Origin: Brevundimonas sp. UBA4553
Lineage (GTDB): Bacteria > Pseudomonadota > Alphaproteobacteria > Caulobacterales > Caulobacteraceae
Length of the DNA: 64,000 nucleotides
Direction of reading: 5' to 3'
NCBI RefSeq assembly: GCF_002387245.1
Contig: NZ_DGLD01000004.1
Location: 20,850-84,849 of the forward strand
The translations under genes were made by a program, and so were the position numbers. Of this stretch, positions 39,188 to 48,778 are shown in pieces; the stretch's first letter is position 1, and each line of letters begins with the position of its first letter. The notes beneath the pieces were generated by a model, which worked only from the letters and a program-made list of their open reading frames with translations, was not told where the DNA came from and ran no database searches.

Positions 39188-40624
39188 ATGTCGTTCAACG
39201 TCCGTCTGATGGCCGCCAGCGCAGTGGCGCTCGGCCTGATCGCCACGCCGGTTCTGGCCCAGGACGCCAAGACCATTCGCGCCGCCGAGCAGGTGCGCGA
39301 TCAGGCGCTGCAAGCCAACATCGCCCTCGACTACGTCACCCAGGTCACCACTCGCTTCGGCGCGCGCCCGGCGGGTTCGCGCTCGGAACAGGCGGCCGCC
39401 GACTGGGCCGCCGATTACATGCGCGCTCACGGCTTCCAGAACGTCCGCATCGAGCAGTTTCCGCTGGTCGGCTGGGAGCGGGGCGAGGAGAGCGCGGAAC
39501 TGCTGGGCGCCCGGCCGCAGAAACTGGTCGCCGCCGCCCTGGGCCATTCCATCGCCACCCCCGCCAACGGCATCGAGGCCGACATCGTCTTCTTCGACGG
39601 GCTGGACGCCCTGCTGGCGGCGCCGGTCGGGTCGCTGAGCGGCAAGATCGCTGTGGTGGACGGCGGCCAGATGGTGCGGATGCAGGACGGCTCTGGCTAT
39701 GGCTCGCTGTCACGCATTCGCGGCGTGGGGCCGACCGAGGCCGCCAAGCGCGGCGCCGTGGCCTTCGTCATGCGTTCTGCCGGTTCGGACGAACACCGCA
39801 TGCCGCACACCGGCACCACCCGCTATGTCGAGGGCAAGGTGCCGCTGCCGTCGTTTGCCCTGAGCGCGCCCGACGCGGATCAGATCGCGCGACTGGTGAA
39901 GATGGGCGAGCCGGTTCGGCTGCGTCTGAAATCCACCGCCCACACCTATCAGACCCACAGCCAGAACGTGATCGGCGACATCGTCGGTGCGACGCGGCCG
40001 GACGAGATCATCGTCCTGGGCTCGCACATGGACAGCTGGGACCTCGGCACCGGGGCCATCGACGACGCTGCGGGCGGGGGCATCACCCTGGCGGCGGCCA
40101 AGCTGATCGCCGAGCAGGGCCGTCCGGGCCGCACCGTGCGCGTGGTCCTGTACGGATCGGAAGAGGTGGCCCAGCCGACCGACACCGGCAACGGCGGCGG
40201 CGCCTATCTGCGCAACATCGGCGCGACGGGCGTCGAACAGCATATAATCGCGGGGGAAAGCGACTTCGGCGCTGACCGCATCTACGCCCTGGGTCTGCCG
40301 CCCGGCGCGCAGGGTTCGGACTTCGCCAAAATCGCCGCCAGCGTGCTGCGCCCGATCGGCGTCCTGCCGTCGAGCGAGCCGGAACTGCACGGCGGCGTAG
40401 ACATCGGTCCGCTGGCCGGGGCCGGTGTGCCGGTCTTCGGTCTGGCGCAGGACGGCACGCGCTACTTCGACCTGCACCACACGGCCGACGACACCCTGGA
40501 CAAGATCGATCCGGCTCAGATGACCCAGAACGTCGCCGCCTGGGCCGCCCTGGTCCGGCTGATCGCGGATTCCGATGTGGACTTCCGCGCCCTGCGTTCG
40601 GCGGCTACACAAGCCCGGCCTTAA
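39188..40624 (+). CDS. exported M28-family aminopeptidase
   Basis: The product is 478 aa with a Sec signal peptide ending at VLAQ (about 25), so it is periplasmic. An inserted PA-like domain covers about residues 120-230. The M28 zinc site has H280/D282 in GSHMDSWDLG, D292/D293 in GAIDDAAGGG, E325/E326 in YGSEEV, and a later His in DLHHTADDTLD. The layout resembles plasma glutamate carboxypeptidase-like enzymes, which release N-terminal or dipeptide residues. It is monocistronic, with tRNA-Leu right behind it. Confidence 0.92.
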   Translation: MSFNVRLMAASAVALGLIATPVLAQDAKTIRAAEQVRDQALQANIALDYVTQVTTRFGARPAGSRSEQAAADWAADYMRAHGFQNVRIEQFPLVGWERGEESAELLGARPQKLVAAALGHSIATPANGIEADIVFFDGLDALLAAPVGSLSGKIAVVDGGQMVRMQDGSGYGSLSRIRGVGPTEAAKRGAVAFVMRSAGSDEHRMPHTGTTRYVEGKVPLPSFALSAPDADQIARLVKMGEPVRLRLKSTAHTYQTHSQNVIGDIVGATRPDEIIVLGSHMDSWDLGTGAIDDAAGGGITLAAAKLIAEQGRPGRTVRVVLYGSEEVAQPTDTGNGGGAYLRNIGATGVEQHIIAGESDFGADRIYALGLPPGAQGSDFAKIAASVLRPIGVLPSSEPELHGGVDIGPLAGAGVPVFGLAQDGTRYFDLHHTADDTLDKIDPAQMTQNVAAWAALVRLIADSDVDFRALRSAATQARP

Positions 40625-40635
40625 CGGCTGAGGCC

Positions 40636-40720
40636 GCGAGCGTGGCGAAACTGGTAGACGCAGCAGACTTAAAATCTGCCGACTTCGGTCTTGCGGGTTC
40701 GACCCCCGCCGCTCGCACCA
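40636..40720 (+). tRNA. tRNA-Leu(UAA)
   Basis: An 85-base class II tRNA with encoded CCA. Acceptor GCGAGCG pairs with CGCTCGC. The anticodon stem CAGAC/ATCTG encloses TTAAA with anticodon TAA. A long variable arm follows (CGACTTCGGTCTTG), and the T-loop is GGTTCGACCCC. Confidence 0.96.
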
Positions 40721-40825
40721 AACCCCACAATGGACCGTTGTCAGCTGTGAGGCCGGCGATCTGTTGCCGCTCCGAGGGCGGGTGAGCGGCGAGGCGCTGT
40801 CGTCTTCGCTGTCTTTCGGACAGCA

Positions 40826-40857
40826 AAAGGGCGGCGGACCGAAGTCCGCCGCCCTTT
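40826..40857. terminator. strong intrinsic terminator hairpin
   Basis: 14-bp perfect stem (AAAGGGCGGCGGAC and complement) with a CGAA tetraloop. It ends the TonB receptor transcript on the minus strand (A/T flanks on both sides) and may also stop plus-strand read-through from tRNA-Leu. Confidence 0.85.
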
Positions 40858-40875
40858 CCGTTCAGGCCTGGAGCC

Positions 40876-43800
40876 TTAGAACGGGCGGTAGTTCAGGCTC
40901 AGGAAGAAGCGACGACCGAACAGATCGAAGTTGTCCGCCGTCGTATTGCCCAGCCAACGCGCCGGCTCGGCGTCGAAGGCGTTCACGACGCCCGCACGAA
41001 CCGTCAGGTTGTCGCGAGCCGCCCAGCGCACCGAGAAGTCGTGCTGCGAGAAGTCGCCGGTTTCCAGGTACTTGGCGGTTTCGTAGAGGTCGGGGTTGGC
41101 GACCAGGTTGTCCACATCGAAAATTTCCTGGCTGGCTTGCCAGTCCCAATCCCAGGTGAAGGCCAGGGTGTCGACCGGCGCCCAGGTGACAGTCGACAGG
41201 AAGCGCACACGCGGCATGCCGACCGTGTCCTCAAAGTCGGACGAGTCAGACGGGTCTTCGATATTGACGAAGTCATGCTGCTGGATAAGCCAGTTGCCGC
41301 GGATCGAGTGGCTGAACGTGCCCCAGTTGCGACCGAAGAACTCCGGCATGTCGGTACGGTAGGCGACCGTGAAGTCGACGCCCTTGGCCGTCAGTGCTGC
41401 ATAGTTCAGCGAGCCTTGGATGAAACTCGTGACCTGGAAGGACGTGGCGTCCCGGGTCTGGGTGGCGCAGGCGCCGGTGTTGACCGAGTCGCCGCTGACG
41501 CACTGGTTAGCGGCGTTCTGGGCGGTCACCGAGGCGATCGCATCGTTGATCTCAATATCATAGTAGTCGAGCACGACGGAGAGATTGGGCAGCAGGAAGT
41601 CCGGCGTCCAGACGCCGCCTACTGTGAAGCTTTCCGAGGTTTCGGGCTTCAGGAAGGGGTTGCCGCCTGCCAGGCCCGACACTGAGCCGCTGCCGTAGTT
41701 GGGCAGATAGGCGTTGGAAGCGGAGGCGTCGGCGAAGTTCAGGTTCAGGCCTGCGGCGGTGGCCAGGGCGCCGCAGTTGGCGATCCGGTTGGCGGCGATA
41801 GAACGGTCAGCCAGGTTGTTGATGACGGTGGCCGAGCAGGGGTCGCTGAAACCATTGGCGAAGGTTTGGCCCAAGGGTTCGTTGGTTTCACCCAAGTTCG
41901 GCACGCGGATCGCCGTGGCGGTCGTGGCGCGGAACATGAACTGATCGACCGGGCGCCACTGGAACTGGGCGCTGTAGGTTTCCTGCTGACCGACGTGCGA
42001 GTAGTCCGAGAAGCGATAGGCGCCGCTGATCTCGGCAGACTGGCCCAAGAAGCTGTCGCGGAACAGCGGGACGCTGACCTCTGCGAAGACGTCGTTGGTG
42101 TCGTAGCTCGCTTCTTCGAAGTCGGGGCCGGAGTTCAGGAACAGGAAGCGGCCGGCGGTGTCGCGGTCGCGGCCCGTGCCGCTGGTGATTTCCTTGCGGT
42201 ACTCATAGCCGATCGACGCGCCGATCGGGCCAGCGCCCCAGAAGTCCCACAGTTTACCTGAGGTGTAGGCCATGAAGTCGTGCTGCTTGTTCTGATCGGT
42301 CACCGTAACGGCGGCCTGCAGATAGTTCAGGCCTTGCTGGGTGAAGCCGTTCGGTCCAAAGACGCGGACCGGCGAACAGTCGTCGATCACAGCCCCTTGT
42401 CGCGAGAAGGTGGTGGGCACGCCGTTGACGTTGATCACAGCGTCTGGAACGGCGACTCCATTGGCCTTCATCAATTGCACGCGGCAGACGATCTCGCCCG
42501 GCTTGCCGTGAACCTTGCCTGCGACGTCGATGACCGCGTCGGCTGCGGCCTGATAGCGGACGACGTCCACGCCCAGTTCGCGGTTTGAGTTGTTCATCTC
42601 GCCGTACGTGTAGCCGGCTTCCCAGTTGACATCCTTAACGAAGCCGACATCGCCGACGTCGCCGCGCAGGCCGACGACGTATCGCTGCAGGTCGCGTGTG
42701 TTCTGCTGGTTGCGGGCCGGGCCATATAGTTTGTGCTGGGCGCGGGCGTCGGCGACGGTGCTCGTGACCACGCCTGCCGAGTTGAAGATGTCGCGGCGGT
42801 TGTTGGCGATCGCCTGGCGTACGTCAGATGGAAGATAGGCGTTGTCCAGGCCGATCTCGAAGGCCGAGGTCGAGGTGATGGCCCCTACGGTGTTGGCGGC
42901 AAGGTTACGGATGTTGAAGTCGTGGAAGACCCGTTGGCCCGCGTCGTAGGTCTCTTCCTCGACATACTTTGCTTCGGCGAACAGGCTGACCCGATCGGTG
43001 ATGTCGAAGTTCAGACCAGTCTGGAAGCGATAGTTCTTCGATTCCGGAAGACGGCTGGCCTGGCCCTGCTCGGTGTTCGAAACTTGGCCTTCGCCGCCAT
43101 TGCTGGTGGTGCGGCTGAAGCCTGTGCCCTGGCGAATCGAGCCAAAGGTGACCGGGCGCGACTGGCCTTGATCATTATAAAGGTAAGAGTTGTCCAAGCG
43201 GTTCGACGGCGCCAGCGAGAAACAGTTGGCCGAGAAGGTTGTGGCCGAGCAAGTCTGGAATGGCACGTCCGGATCATTGGAGGGGCTGGGCTTTACCCCC
43301 GTCGACAGGATGGTCACGCCGCCGAAGTTGGTGCCGCGGATGTAGGTGCGGGCGTCGCGGATCAGGACCTGATCTGGAATTCCGTCCGAAGGGGCTGAAG
43401 CCGGGTCTGCGTCGTTGCCGATCAGGGCCCAGGACTCGCGTCGCCAGTCGACATCAGAATCCAGCACCTCGTCGTTTCGCTGATACTCACCCGACACATA
43501 GTAGTTCAGGCGGCCGTCCATAGCGTTCTGACCCCACAGCACGGAGAGACGCTCGCTCAGTTGGTGGTCCTGGTTGATCTCGGCGATCGAGGCGTCGATC
43601 TCCAGGCCGTCGAAGTCCTTGCGCAGAATGAAGTTGACCACGCCCGAGACGGCGTCGGCCCCGTAGACGGCTGCGGCCCCGCCAGTGATGACCTCGGTGT
43701 TGGCGACCAGAAGGCGCGGGATGGTGTCGACGTCGACCGCCAGCGAGCCGGGGCTCGAGCCGACGTGACGACGACCGTCGACCAGTACCAGGGTCCGGAC

Positions 43801-44148
43801 GGCGCCGAGCGCGCGCAGACTCAGCAGCGACAGGCCGCCGTCGTTCAGGTTCGAGCCCGTGGTGTCTTCCGGCACCTGAGAGGTCGATAGGGCCGGGATG
43901 TCGGCCAGGAAGTCGATGACGTTGACTTCACCTGACTGCAGCAGTTCTTCCTGACCGATCTGGATCAGGGGAGTGGGCGAGTTGGTCGGGTTGCGGCGAA
44001 TGCGCGACCCCGTGACGACGACTTCGCCGATGTTGGTGGCCTGGTCTTCCTGGGCCATGGCCGCTGCAGGCGTAGCGCTGATCACGGCGACGGCAGCCAT
44101 GCCGGCGATCAAGGTGGAGCCCAGCAGACGTGTTTTTGTGGTGGTCAT
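40876..44148 (-). CDS. TonB-dependent outer-membrane receptor
   Basis: The product is 1090 aa from the ATG at 44148; an upstream ATG at 44211 would add a charged leader and spoil the signal peptide. The signal peptide ends near AMAQ (30-33). Next are a TonB-box/plug start GEVVVTGSRIRRNPTNSPTPL and the plug core (LLSLRALGAVRTLVLVDGRR, ITGGAAAVYGADAVSGVVNF). A long beta-barrel ends in LSLNYRPF with the terminal Phe needed for outer-membrane insertion. The size and plug style fit the oligosaccharide/peptide-type TBDRs abundant in Caulobacterales; the ligand is unknown. It is divergent from an exported phosphatase, so a phosphate- or nucleotide-linked substrate is possible. Confidence 0.95.
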   Translation of the reverse strand: MTTTKTRLLGSTLIAGMAAVAVISATPAAAMAQEDQATNIGEVVVTGSRIRRNPTNSPTPLIQIGQEELLQSGEVNVIDFLADIPALSTSQVPEDTTGSNLNDGGLSLLSLRALGAVRTLVLVDGRRHVGSSPGSLAVDVDTIPRLLVANTEVITGGAAAVYGADAVSGVVNFILRKDFDGLEIDASIAEINQDHQLSERLSVLWGQNAMDGRLNYYVSGEYQRNDEVLDSDVDWRRESWALIGNDADPASAPSDGIPDQVLIRDARTYIRGTNFGGVTILSTGVKPSPSNDPDVPFQTCSATTFSANCFSLAPSNRLDNSYLYNDQGQSRPVTFGSIRQGTGFSRTTSNGGEGQVSNTEQGQASRLPESKNYRFQTGLNFDITDRVSLFAEAKYVEEETYDAGQRVFHDFNIRNLAANTVGAITSTSAFEIGLDNAYLPSDVRQAIANNRRDIFNSAGVVTSTVADARAQHKLYGPARNQQNTRDLQRYVVGLRGDVGDVGFVKDVNWEAGYTYGEMNNSNRELGVDVVRYQAAADAVIDVAGKVHGKPGEIVCRVQLMKANGVAVPDAVINVNGVPTTFSRQGAVIDDCSPVRVFGPNGFTQQGLNYLQAAVTVTDQNKQHDFMAYTSGKLWDFWGAGPIGASIGYEYRKEITSGTGRDRDTAGRFLFLNSGPDFEEASYDTNDVFAEVSVPLFRDSFLGQSAEISGAYRFSDYSHVGQQETYSAQFQWRPVDQFMFRATTATAIRVPNLGETNEPLGQTFANGFSDPCSATVINNLADRSIAANRIANCGALATAAGLNLNFADASASNAYLPNYGSGSVSGLAGGNPFLKPETSESFTVGGVWTPDFLLPNLSVVLDYYDIEINDAIASVTAQNAANQCVSGDSVNTGACATQTRDATSFQVTSFIQGSLNYAALTAKGVDFTVAYRTDMPEFFGRNWGTFSHSIRGNWLIQQHDFVNIEDPSDSSDFEDTVGMPRVRFLSTVTWAPVDTLAFTWDWDWQASQEIFDVDNLVANPDLYETAKYLETGDFSQHDFSVRWAARDNLTVRAGVVNAFDAEPARWLGNTTADNFDLFGRRFFLSLNYRPF

Positions 44149-44407
44149 TCTGTTTTCCCGTCCCAGAGGATCCTCTGGGTGAACGGCGTCCTTTCGCCGC
44201 ACCTTTTTCATATGACCATTTCGTGAACTGGCAAGAACCGTGACGAACTTGTGGCGCGAATGGGGGTGAACTGCGGCGTTTTGGTCGCGCTTTCGCGACA
44301 GTCAGAAGGAGCCGAAGGGTTTTTTGCGCCAGAACCAAATCGCTGTCGCTTCAGCAACGTGTTGACGGTAATCACCCGGCACGACTTAAGCCTCATCGGT
44401 GTTCAAG

Positions 44408-46105
44408 ATGATTTTCAGCCGCGTTCTGGCTCCGACCCTGGCGTTCGCCCTTCTGGCTGGCGCGGCTCTTCCGGCCATGGCCCAGCAGGCGGCCCAGCCT
44501 GTCGCGGCGCCCGTAGCCGCCGCCGAGCGCGCGGCCCCGGCTCTGGTCGTGACCCTGGTGATCGATCAGTTCAGCGCCAACCTGTTCAACCAATATCGCG
44601 GCCAGTTCACCGGCGGGCTGAAGACCCTGGCCGATCAGGGCATGGTGTCGATCAACGGCTATCAGACCCACGGCGTCACCGTGACCTGCGCCGGACACTC
44701 GACCGTGCTGACCGGCATGCACCCCGCGCACAGCGGCATTCCCGCCAACGACTGGATCGACACCACGACGGGCGAAGAGACCTATTGCCTGGCGGCGCCG
44801 CAGAACACGCTGGCGCACGGCAAGAACACCGACAACGGCCCGGTCGGCCCGGACCAGTTGAAGGCCACGACGCTGGGCGACTGGCTGAAGGCGGTCAGTC
44901 CGCAGAGCCGCGTTTTCGGTATTTCGGGCAAGGATCGCGGGGCCATCAACCTGGCCGGGCACAAGGCCGACGGCGCCTTCTGGCTGACCGAGGGTTTCGG
45001 CTTCACCACCTATGTCGAGCCGGGCCAGTCGGCCGAGGCGAAGCTGGCGCCGGTGGCGGCGATCAATGCGCGGATGATCGACCGCTTCACGCGTCAGGCG
45101 CCGACCTGGACCTATAGCCACGACGCCTGCCGCCGTCTGGAGGGCCAGTGGGTCATCGGCGGCCAGACCTTCAACTCCACCGTGCCGCCGTCGAACTTCA
45201 GCCTCGACAGCTCGCCGATCCTGGATGAGCTGACGCTGGAGGGCGCCGCCGAGCTGCTCGATAATCAGCAACTGGGCCGTCGCGGCGTCACCGACATGCT
45301 GGGCGTCAGCCTGTCGGCCACCGACCGGATCGGTCACGGCTATGGCACGCAGGGCCCCGAGATGTGCGAGCAGATGCTGCGTCTCGACGCGGCTCTGGGC
45401 GTCTTCCTCGACAAGCTGTCGACCATCCCGGGCGGGGCTGTCGTGGTGCTGACCGCCGACCATGGCGGTTCAGACTTCCCCGAGCGCTCCTCGGTCGAGG
45501 GCTATCCGGCGGCGGGGCGGGTGGATCGCAACCTGACGCCGCGCGTCAATGACGCCCTGAAGGCCCGCTTCAACCTGACCGCCAATCCTCTGGTGTCTTC
45601 GGCGGGCGGTCTGATCGTGGTCGACGGGGACAGGAAGTCGCTGGCCGAGCCGCTGCGCAGCCAGGTTGTGGCGGCGGCGGTCGAGCTGTTGAACGCCGAG
45701 CCGCAGGTGGCCCTGGCCGTGTCGCGCGACGAACTGCTGGCCGAGCCGCTGCCGGCCTCGGACAATCCCGAGAACCTGAGCCTGCGCCAGCGCCTGCGTC
45801 TGTCGGCGGTGGCCGAGCGCTCGCCCGACATCATGCGCGCCTATCAGCCCGGCCTGACCGGTTCCGGGCGCGTCGGGGCGACCATCTCCAGCCACGGCTC
45901 GCCCTGGGACTATGACCGTCGCGTGCCGATCATCTTCTGGTGGCCGGGCGCGGAGGGGCAGGAGCGCTTCCTGCCGATGCGCACCATCGACATCGCGCCG
46001 ACCCTGGCTCACCTGATCGGGGTCAAGCCGACCGACGCCGTGGACGGCCGCTGCATGGACCTGCCGCAGTTCGCGACGGGGCGTTGCGAGGGCCAAAAGC
46101 CGTAA
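44408..46105 (+). CDS. exported PafA/NPP-type alkaline phosphatase
   Basis: The product is 565 aa from the ATG at 44408 (GTG at 44399 possible). A signal peptide ends near AMAQ. The alkaline-phosphatase-superfamily core shows a metal aspartate D53 (LVIDQFSANL), a likely Thr nucleophile T93 in VTCAGHSTVLTG, DRIGHGYG, and a second metal site in TADHGGSDFPE with a later His in SSHGSPWDYDRRVP. This arrangement is that of PafA-like phosphomonoesterases or nucleotide pyrophosphatases, with Thr rather than Ser. It is periplasmic and divergent from the TonB receptor across 259 bases. I looked for a Pho box there and found no convincing one. Confidence 0.9.
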   Translation: MIFSRVLAPTLAFALLAGAALPAMAQQAAQPVAAPVAAAERAAPALVVTLVIDQFSANLFNQYRGQFTGGLKTLADQGMVSINGYQTHGVTVTCAGHSTVLTGMHPAHSGIPANDWIDTTTGEETYCLAAPQNTLAHGKNTDNGPVGPDQLKATTLGDWLKAVSPQSRVFGISGKDRGAINLAGHKADGAFWLTEGFGFTTYVEPGQSAEAKLAPVAAINARMIDRFTRQAPTWTYSHDACRRLEGQWVIGGQTFNSTVPPSNFSLDSSPILDELTLEGAAELLDNQQLGRRGVTDMLGVSLSATDRIGHGYGTQGPEMCEQMLRLDAALGVFLDKLSTIPGGAVVVLTADHGGSDFPERSSVEGYPAAGRVDRNLTPRVNDALKARFNLTANPLVSSAGGLIVVDGDRKSLAEPLRSQVVAAAVELLNAEPQVALAVSRDELLAEPLPASDNPENLSLRQRLRLSAVAERSPDIMRAYQPGLTGSGRVGATISSHGSPWDYDRRVPIIFWWPGAEGQERFLPMRTIDIAPTLAHLIGVKPTDAVDGRCMDLPQFATGRCEGQKP

Positions 46106-46140
46106 CGTCGTGTTTCACGGCTCATAAACTCGTGTTTCGG

Positions 46141-46172
46141 GCCGGGGGCGTGGTCTTACGTCCCCGGCTTTT
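46141..46172 (+). terminator. intrinsic terminator after the phosphatase gene
   Basis: 10-bp stem GCCGGGGGCG/CGTCCCCGGC (one G-T pair) with an eight-base loop, followed by TTTT. Confidence 0.8.
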
Positions 46173-46236
46173 CGTTGGCACAAGGGTGCAAAGCCTCTGA
46201 GGGGAGGCTCGGCCTGTAGAGCCACGAGGAAACACT

Positions 46237-47691
46237 ATGAACAGAGCCCGCCGCGCGCGCATCGTCGCGACCCTGGGGCCCGCAAGCCGCGCGCCCGCGA
46301 CCGTCAAGGCGCTGGCCCAGGCCGGGGTGGACGTCTTCCGCCTGAACTTCAGCCACGGCTCGCATGAGGATCACGCGGCGGCGTTGAAGGCCGTGCGCGG
46401 CGCTGAGATGGCGCTGAAGCGTCCGCTGGGCGTGCTGGCTGACCTGCAGGGGCCCAAGCTGCGGCTGGGCCGGTTCGCCGACGTCGAGATCTCCATCAAG
46501 CCGGGCCACAAGATGCGGTTCGACCTGAACCCGGCGCCGGGCGACGAGACGCGGGTGCAGATGCCGCACCCGGAAATCTTCAAGGCCCTGCGCACCGGCA
46601 TGCTGCTGCTGATCGACGACGGGCGCATCCGCCTGCGGGTGGGCGAGCGCAGCGACGAATGGGCCGACGTGACGGTCGAGAGCGGTTCGAAGCTGTCGGA
46701 CCGCAAGGGCGTGGCGGTGCCGGAAGCCGTCATCCCGGTGTCAGCCCTGACGCCCAAGGACCGCGAGGACCTGGCGTTCGCGCTTCGTCTCGGCGTCGAC
46801 TGGGTGGCGCTCAGCTTCGTGCAGAAGGCCGAGGACATGGCCGAGCTGAAGCGGATCGTGAACGGCAAGGCGGCCTGTCTGGCCAAGATCGAGAAGCCGC
46901 AGGCCCTGAACGATCTGGAGAGCATCCTCGACTACTGCGACGGCGTCATGGTCGCGCGCGGCGACCTGGGCGTCGAGATGGATCCGGAAGAAGTGCCGGT
47001 GGCCCAGAAGAAGATCCTGCGCGCAGCCCGTCAGCGCGGCGTGCCGGCCATCGTGGCGACCCAGATGCTGGAATCCATGACCAGTTCGCCCGCGCCGACG
47101 CGGGCCGAGGCGTCGGATGTGGCCAACGCCGTCTATGAGGGCGCCGACGCCCTGATGCTGTCGGCCGAGACAGCCTCGGGAGACTATCCGCTGGAGTCGG
47201 TGCAGATCATGAACCGGATCATGGAGCGGGTGGAGCAGGACCCTCTGTGGCCCGGCCTGATGGACGCTGAACACGCGGGCATGGACATCCACGACGTCGA
47301 CGCCCTGGTGGCGGCGGCGAGGAAGGCGGCGGAGGCGGCCTCGACCGCCTGCATGGTGGTGTTCACCACGCTCGGCGGCACGGCGCGGCGGATGTCGCGC
47401 GAGCGGCCCCTGCAACCGGTTCTGGCCCTGACGCCCAAGCCCGAGACGGCGCGCCGCCTGGCCCTGGTCTGGGGACTGGAGCCGCGCCTCGGCGATCAGC
47501 CCTCGTCGCTGGAGGGGCTGACGGACGATGCGGTCGAAAGCGCCATGACCTACGGCCTGGCCGAAGCCGGTCAACGCATTCTGATCCTGGCCGGAACGCC
47601 TTTCGGCGCGCCGGGCGCTGCGAATCTGTTGCGTCTGGCCCATGCTCCGGCCCATGCTTCCGGCGGGGCGAAGCGCGCCCGCAAGACCTGA
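46237..47691 (+). CDS. pyk: pyruvate kinase
   Basis: This glycolytic enzyme converts PEP and ADP to pyruvate and ATP. The product is 484 aa. Diagnostic blocks: RIVATLGPASRAP, DVFRLNFSHGSHEDH, LADLQGPKLRLG, AKIEKPQALNDL, MVARGDLGVEMDPEEVP and ATQMLESMTSSPAPTRAE. The last contains the substrate-loop region, and the AxAxD-type SAETASGDYP follows. The C-terminal allosteric domain is present. AGGAAAC precedes the ATG. The stop lies 9 bases before an adenine methyltransferase start, so the two may be co-transcribed. Confidence 0.97.
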   Translation: MNRARRARIVATLGPASRAPATVKALAQAGVDVFRLNFSHGSHEDHAAALKAVRGAEMALKRPLGVLADLQGPKLRLGRFADVEISIKPGHKMRFDLNPAPGDETRVQMPHPEIFKALRTGMLLLIDDGRIRLRVGERSDEWADVTVESGSKLSDRKGVAVPEAVIPVSALTPKDREDLAFALRLGVDWVALSFVQKAEDMAELKRIVNGKAACLAKIEKPQALNDLESILDYCDGVMVARGDLGVEMDPEEVPVAQKKILRAARQRGVPAIVATQMLESMTSSPAPTRAEASDVANAVYEGADALMLSAETASGDYPLESVQIMNRIMERVEQDPLWPGLMDAEHAGMDIHDVDALVAAARKAAEAASTACMVVFTTLGGTARRMSRERPLQPVLALTPKPETARRLALVWGLEPRLGDQPSSLEGLTDDAVESAMTYGLAEAGQRILILAGTPFGAPGAANLLRLAHAPAHASGGAKRARKT

Positions 47692-47700
47692 CGGGACCGG

Positions 47701-48741
47701 ATGATAAAATACATAGGCTCAAAGCGTGCGCTTCTGGGCCATGTCACGGGCGCGGTGCGCGCCGCCCTGCCGGACGGCGGGACGGTGTGCGACCTGTTCT
47801 CCGGCTCGGCCCGTGTCGGCCATGCCCTGAAGGGGCAGGGGTTCCGCGTCTGGTCCAATGATCACAACGCCTACGCCCACACCCTGGCCACGGCCTATGT
47901 CCAGGCCGACCGCGAACGCTGGGAGACGCAGGCCCAGGTCGTCCTGACCGAGCTGAGGTCGGTGACGCCCGAGGCTGGCTGGTTCACCAAGGCCTTCTGC
48001 GAGGACGCCCGTTTCTTTCATCCCGACAACGGCGCCCGCATCGACGCCATGCGCACGCGCATCGAGGCCATGGGGCTGGAGCCCGAGCTGAAGGCCGTGG
48101 TTCTGGTGGCCCTGATGGAGGCGGCGGACCGGGTGGATTCCACGGCCGGTCTGCAGATGGCCTATATGAAGCGCTGGGCGCCGCGCGCGTTGAAGCCGCT
48201 GGAACTGCGTCTGCCGGACCTGCTGCCGGGCGTGGCGGCGGGGTCGTGCAGGGCCACCCAGGGCGACGCGGTGGAGATCGCCGATCAGGTCGAGGCCGAC
48301 CTGGTCTATCTGGACCCGCCCTATAACCAGCACTCCTATCTGGCCAACTATCATTGCTGGGAAAGCCTGGTGTTGTGGGACAAGCCCGAGACCTATGGCG
48401 TGGCCAACAAGCGGGTGGACGTGCGGACCCGCAAGAGCCCGTTCAACAGCCGCCCGGGGATCGGTCCGGCCCTGCAATCCGTGGTCGAGCGGGTGAAGGC
48501 GCCCAACCTGATCGTCAGCTTCAACGACGAGGGGTATCTGTCGCGCGACGACCTGACGGCCATGCTGTCCGCCCGCGGTCACGTGCAGGTGGTGGAGATC
48601 GCCAGGCCCCGTTACGTCGGCGCCCGCATCGGCATCCATAACCCCAAGGGCGAGAAGGTCGGGGCCGTCGGGCGGCTGCGCAATGTCGAGCATCTGTTCG
48701 TCGTGACGCAAAAGCCACTGAGCCTGCCGGTCGCCGCCTGA
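47701..48741 (+). CDS. D12-class DNA adenine methyltransferase (orphan)
   Basis: The product is 346 aa. MIKYIGSKRALLG is the D12-class start that binds SAM, with FSGSARVG at 33-40 (motif I) and the catalytic DPPYNQHSY at 205-213, order alpha. Middle residues VDSTAGLQMAYMKRWAPRA and the C-terminal VVEIARPRYVGARIGIHNPKG are also seen in phage- and chromosome-encoded adenine methylases of this class. No restriction enzyme is nearby. Tight linkage to pyk suggests a stably kept, solitary methyltransferase. It is not the CcrM cell-cycle enzyme, whose motif order and C-terminus differ. Target unknown. Confidence 0.88.
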   Translation: MIKYIGSKRALLGHVTGAVRAALPDGGTVCDLFSGSARVGHALKGQGFRVWSNDHNAYAHTLATAYVQADRERWETQAQVVLTELRSVTPEAGWFTKAFCEDARFFHPDNGARIDAMRTRIEAMGLEPELKAVVLVALMEAADRVDSTAGLQMAYMKRWAPRALKPLELRLPDLLPGVAAGSCRATQGDAVEIADQVEADLVYLDPPYNQHSYLANYHCWESLVLWDKPETYGVANKRVDVRTRKSPFNSRPGIGPALQSVVERVKAPNLIVSFNDEGYLSRDDLTAMLSARGHVQVVEIARPRYVGARIGIHNPKGEKVGAVGRLRNVEHLFVVTQKPLSLPVAA

Positions 48742-48778
48742 GGCGGAACCATCCCGCGTCGGTCAGGTTACCGGTGGC

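Noticed and set aside
40605..40826. 73-codon minus-strand frame over tRNA-Leu
   Set aside because: It is an artefact of reading through the tRNA gene in reverse.
44149..44407. Pho box between the TonB receptor and phosphatase genes
   Set aside because: Only weak partial matches to CTGTCAT direct repeats were seen, none with the correct 11-base period on either strand.
47701..48741. The adenine methyltransferase considered as CcrM
   Set aside because: It has D12/alpha-class order and the start MIKYIGSKRA, unlike the beta-class CcrM with its C-terminal extension.
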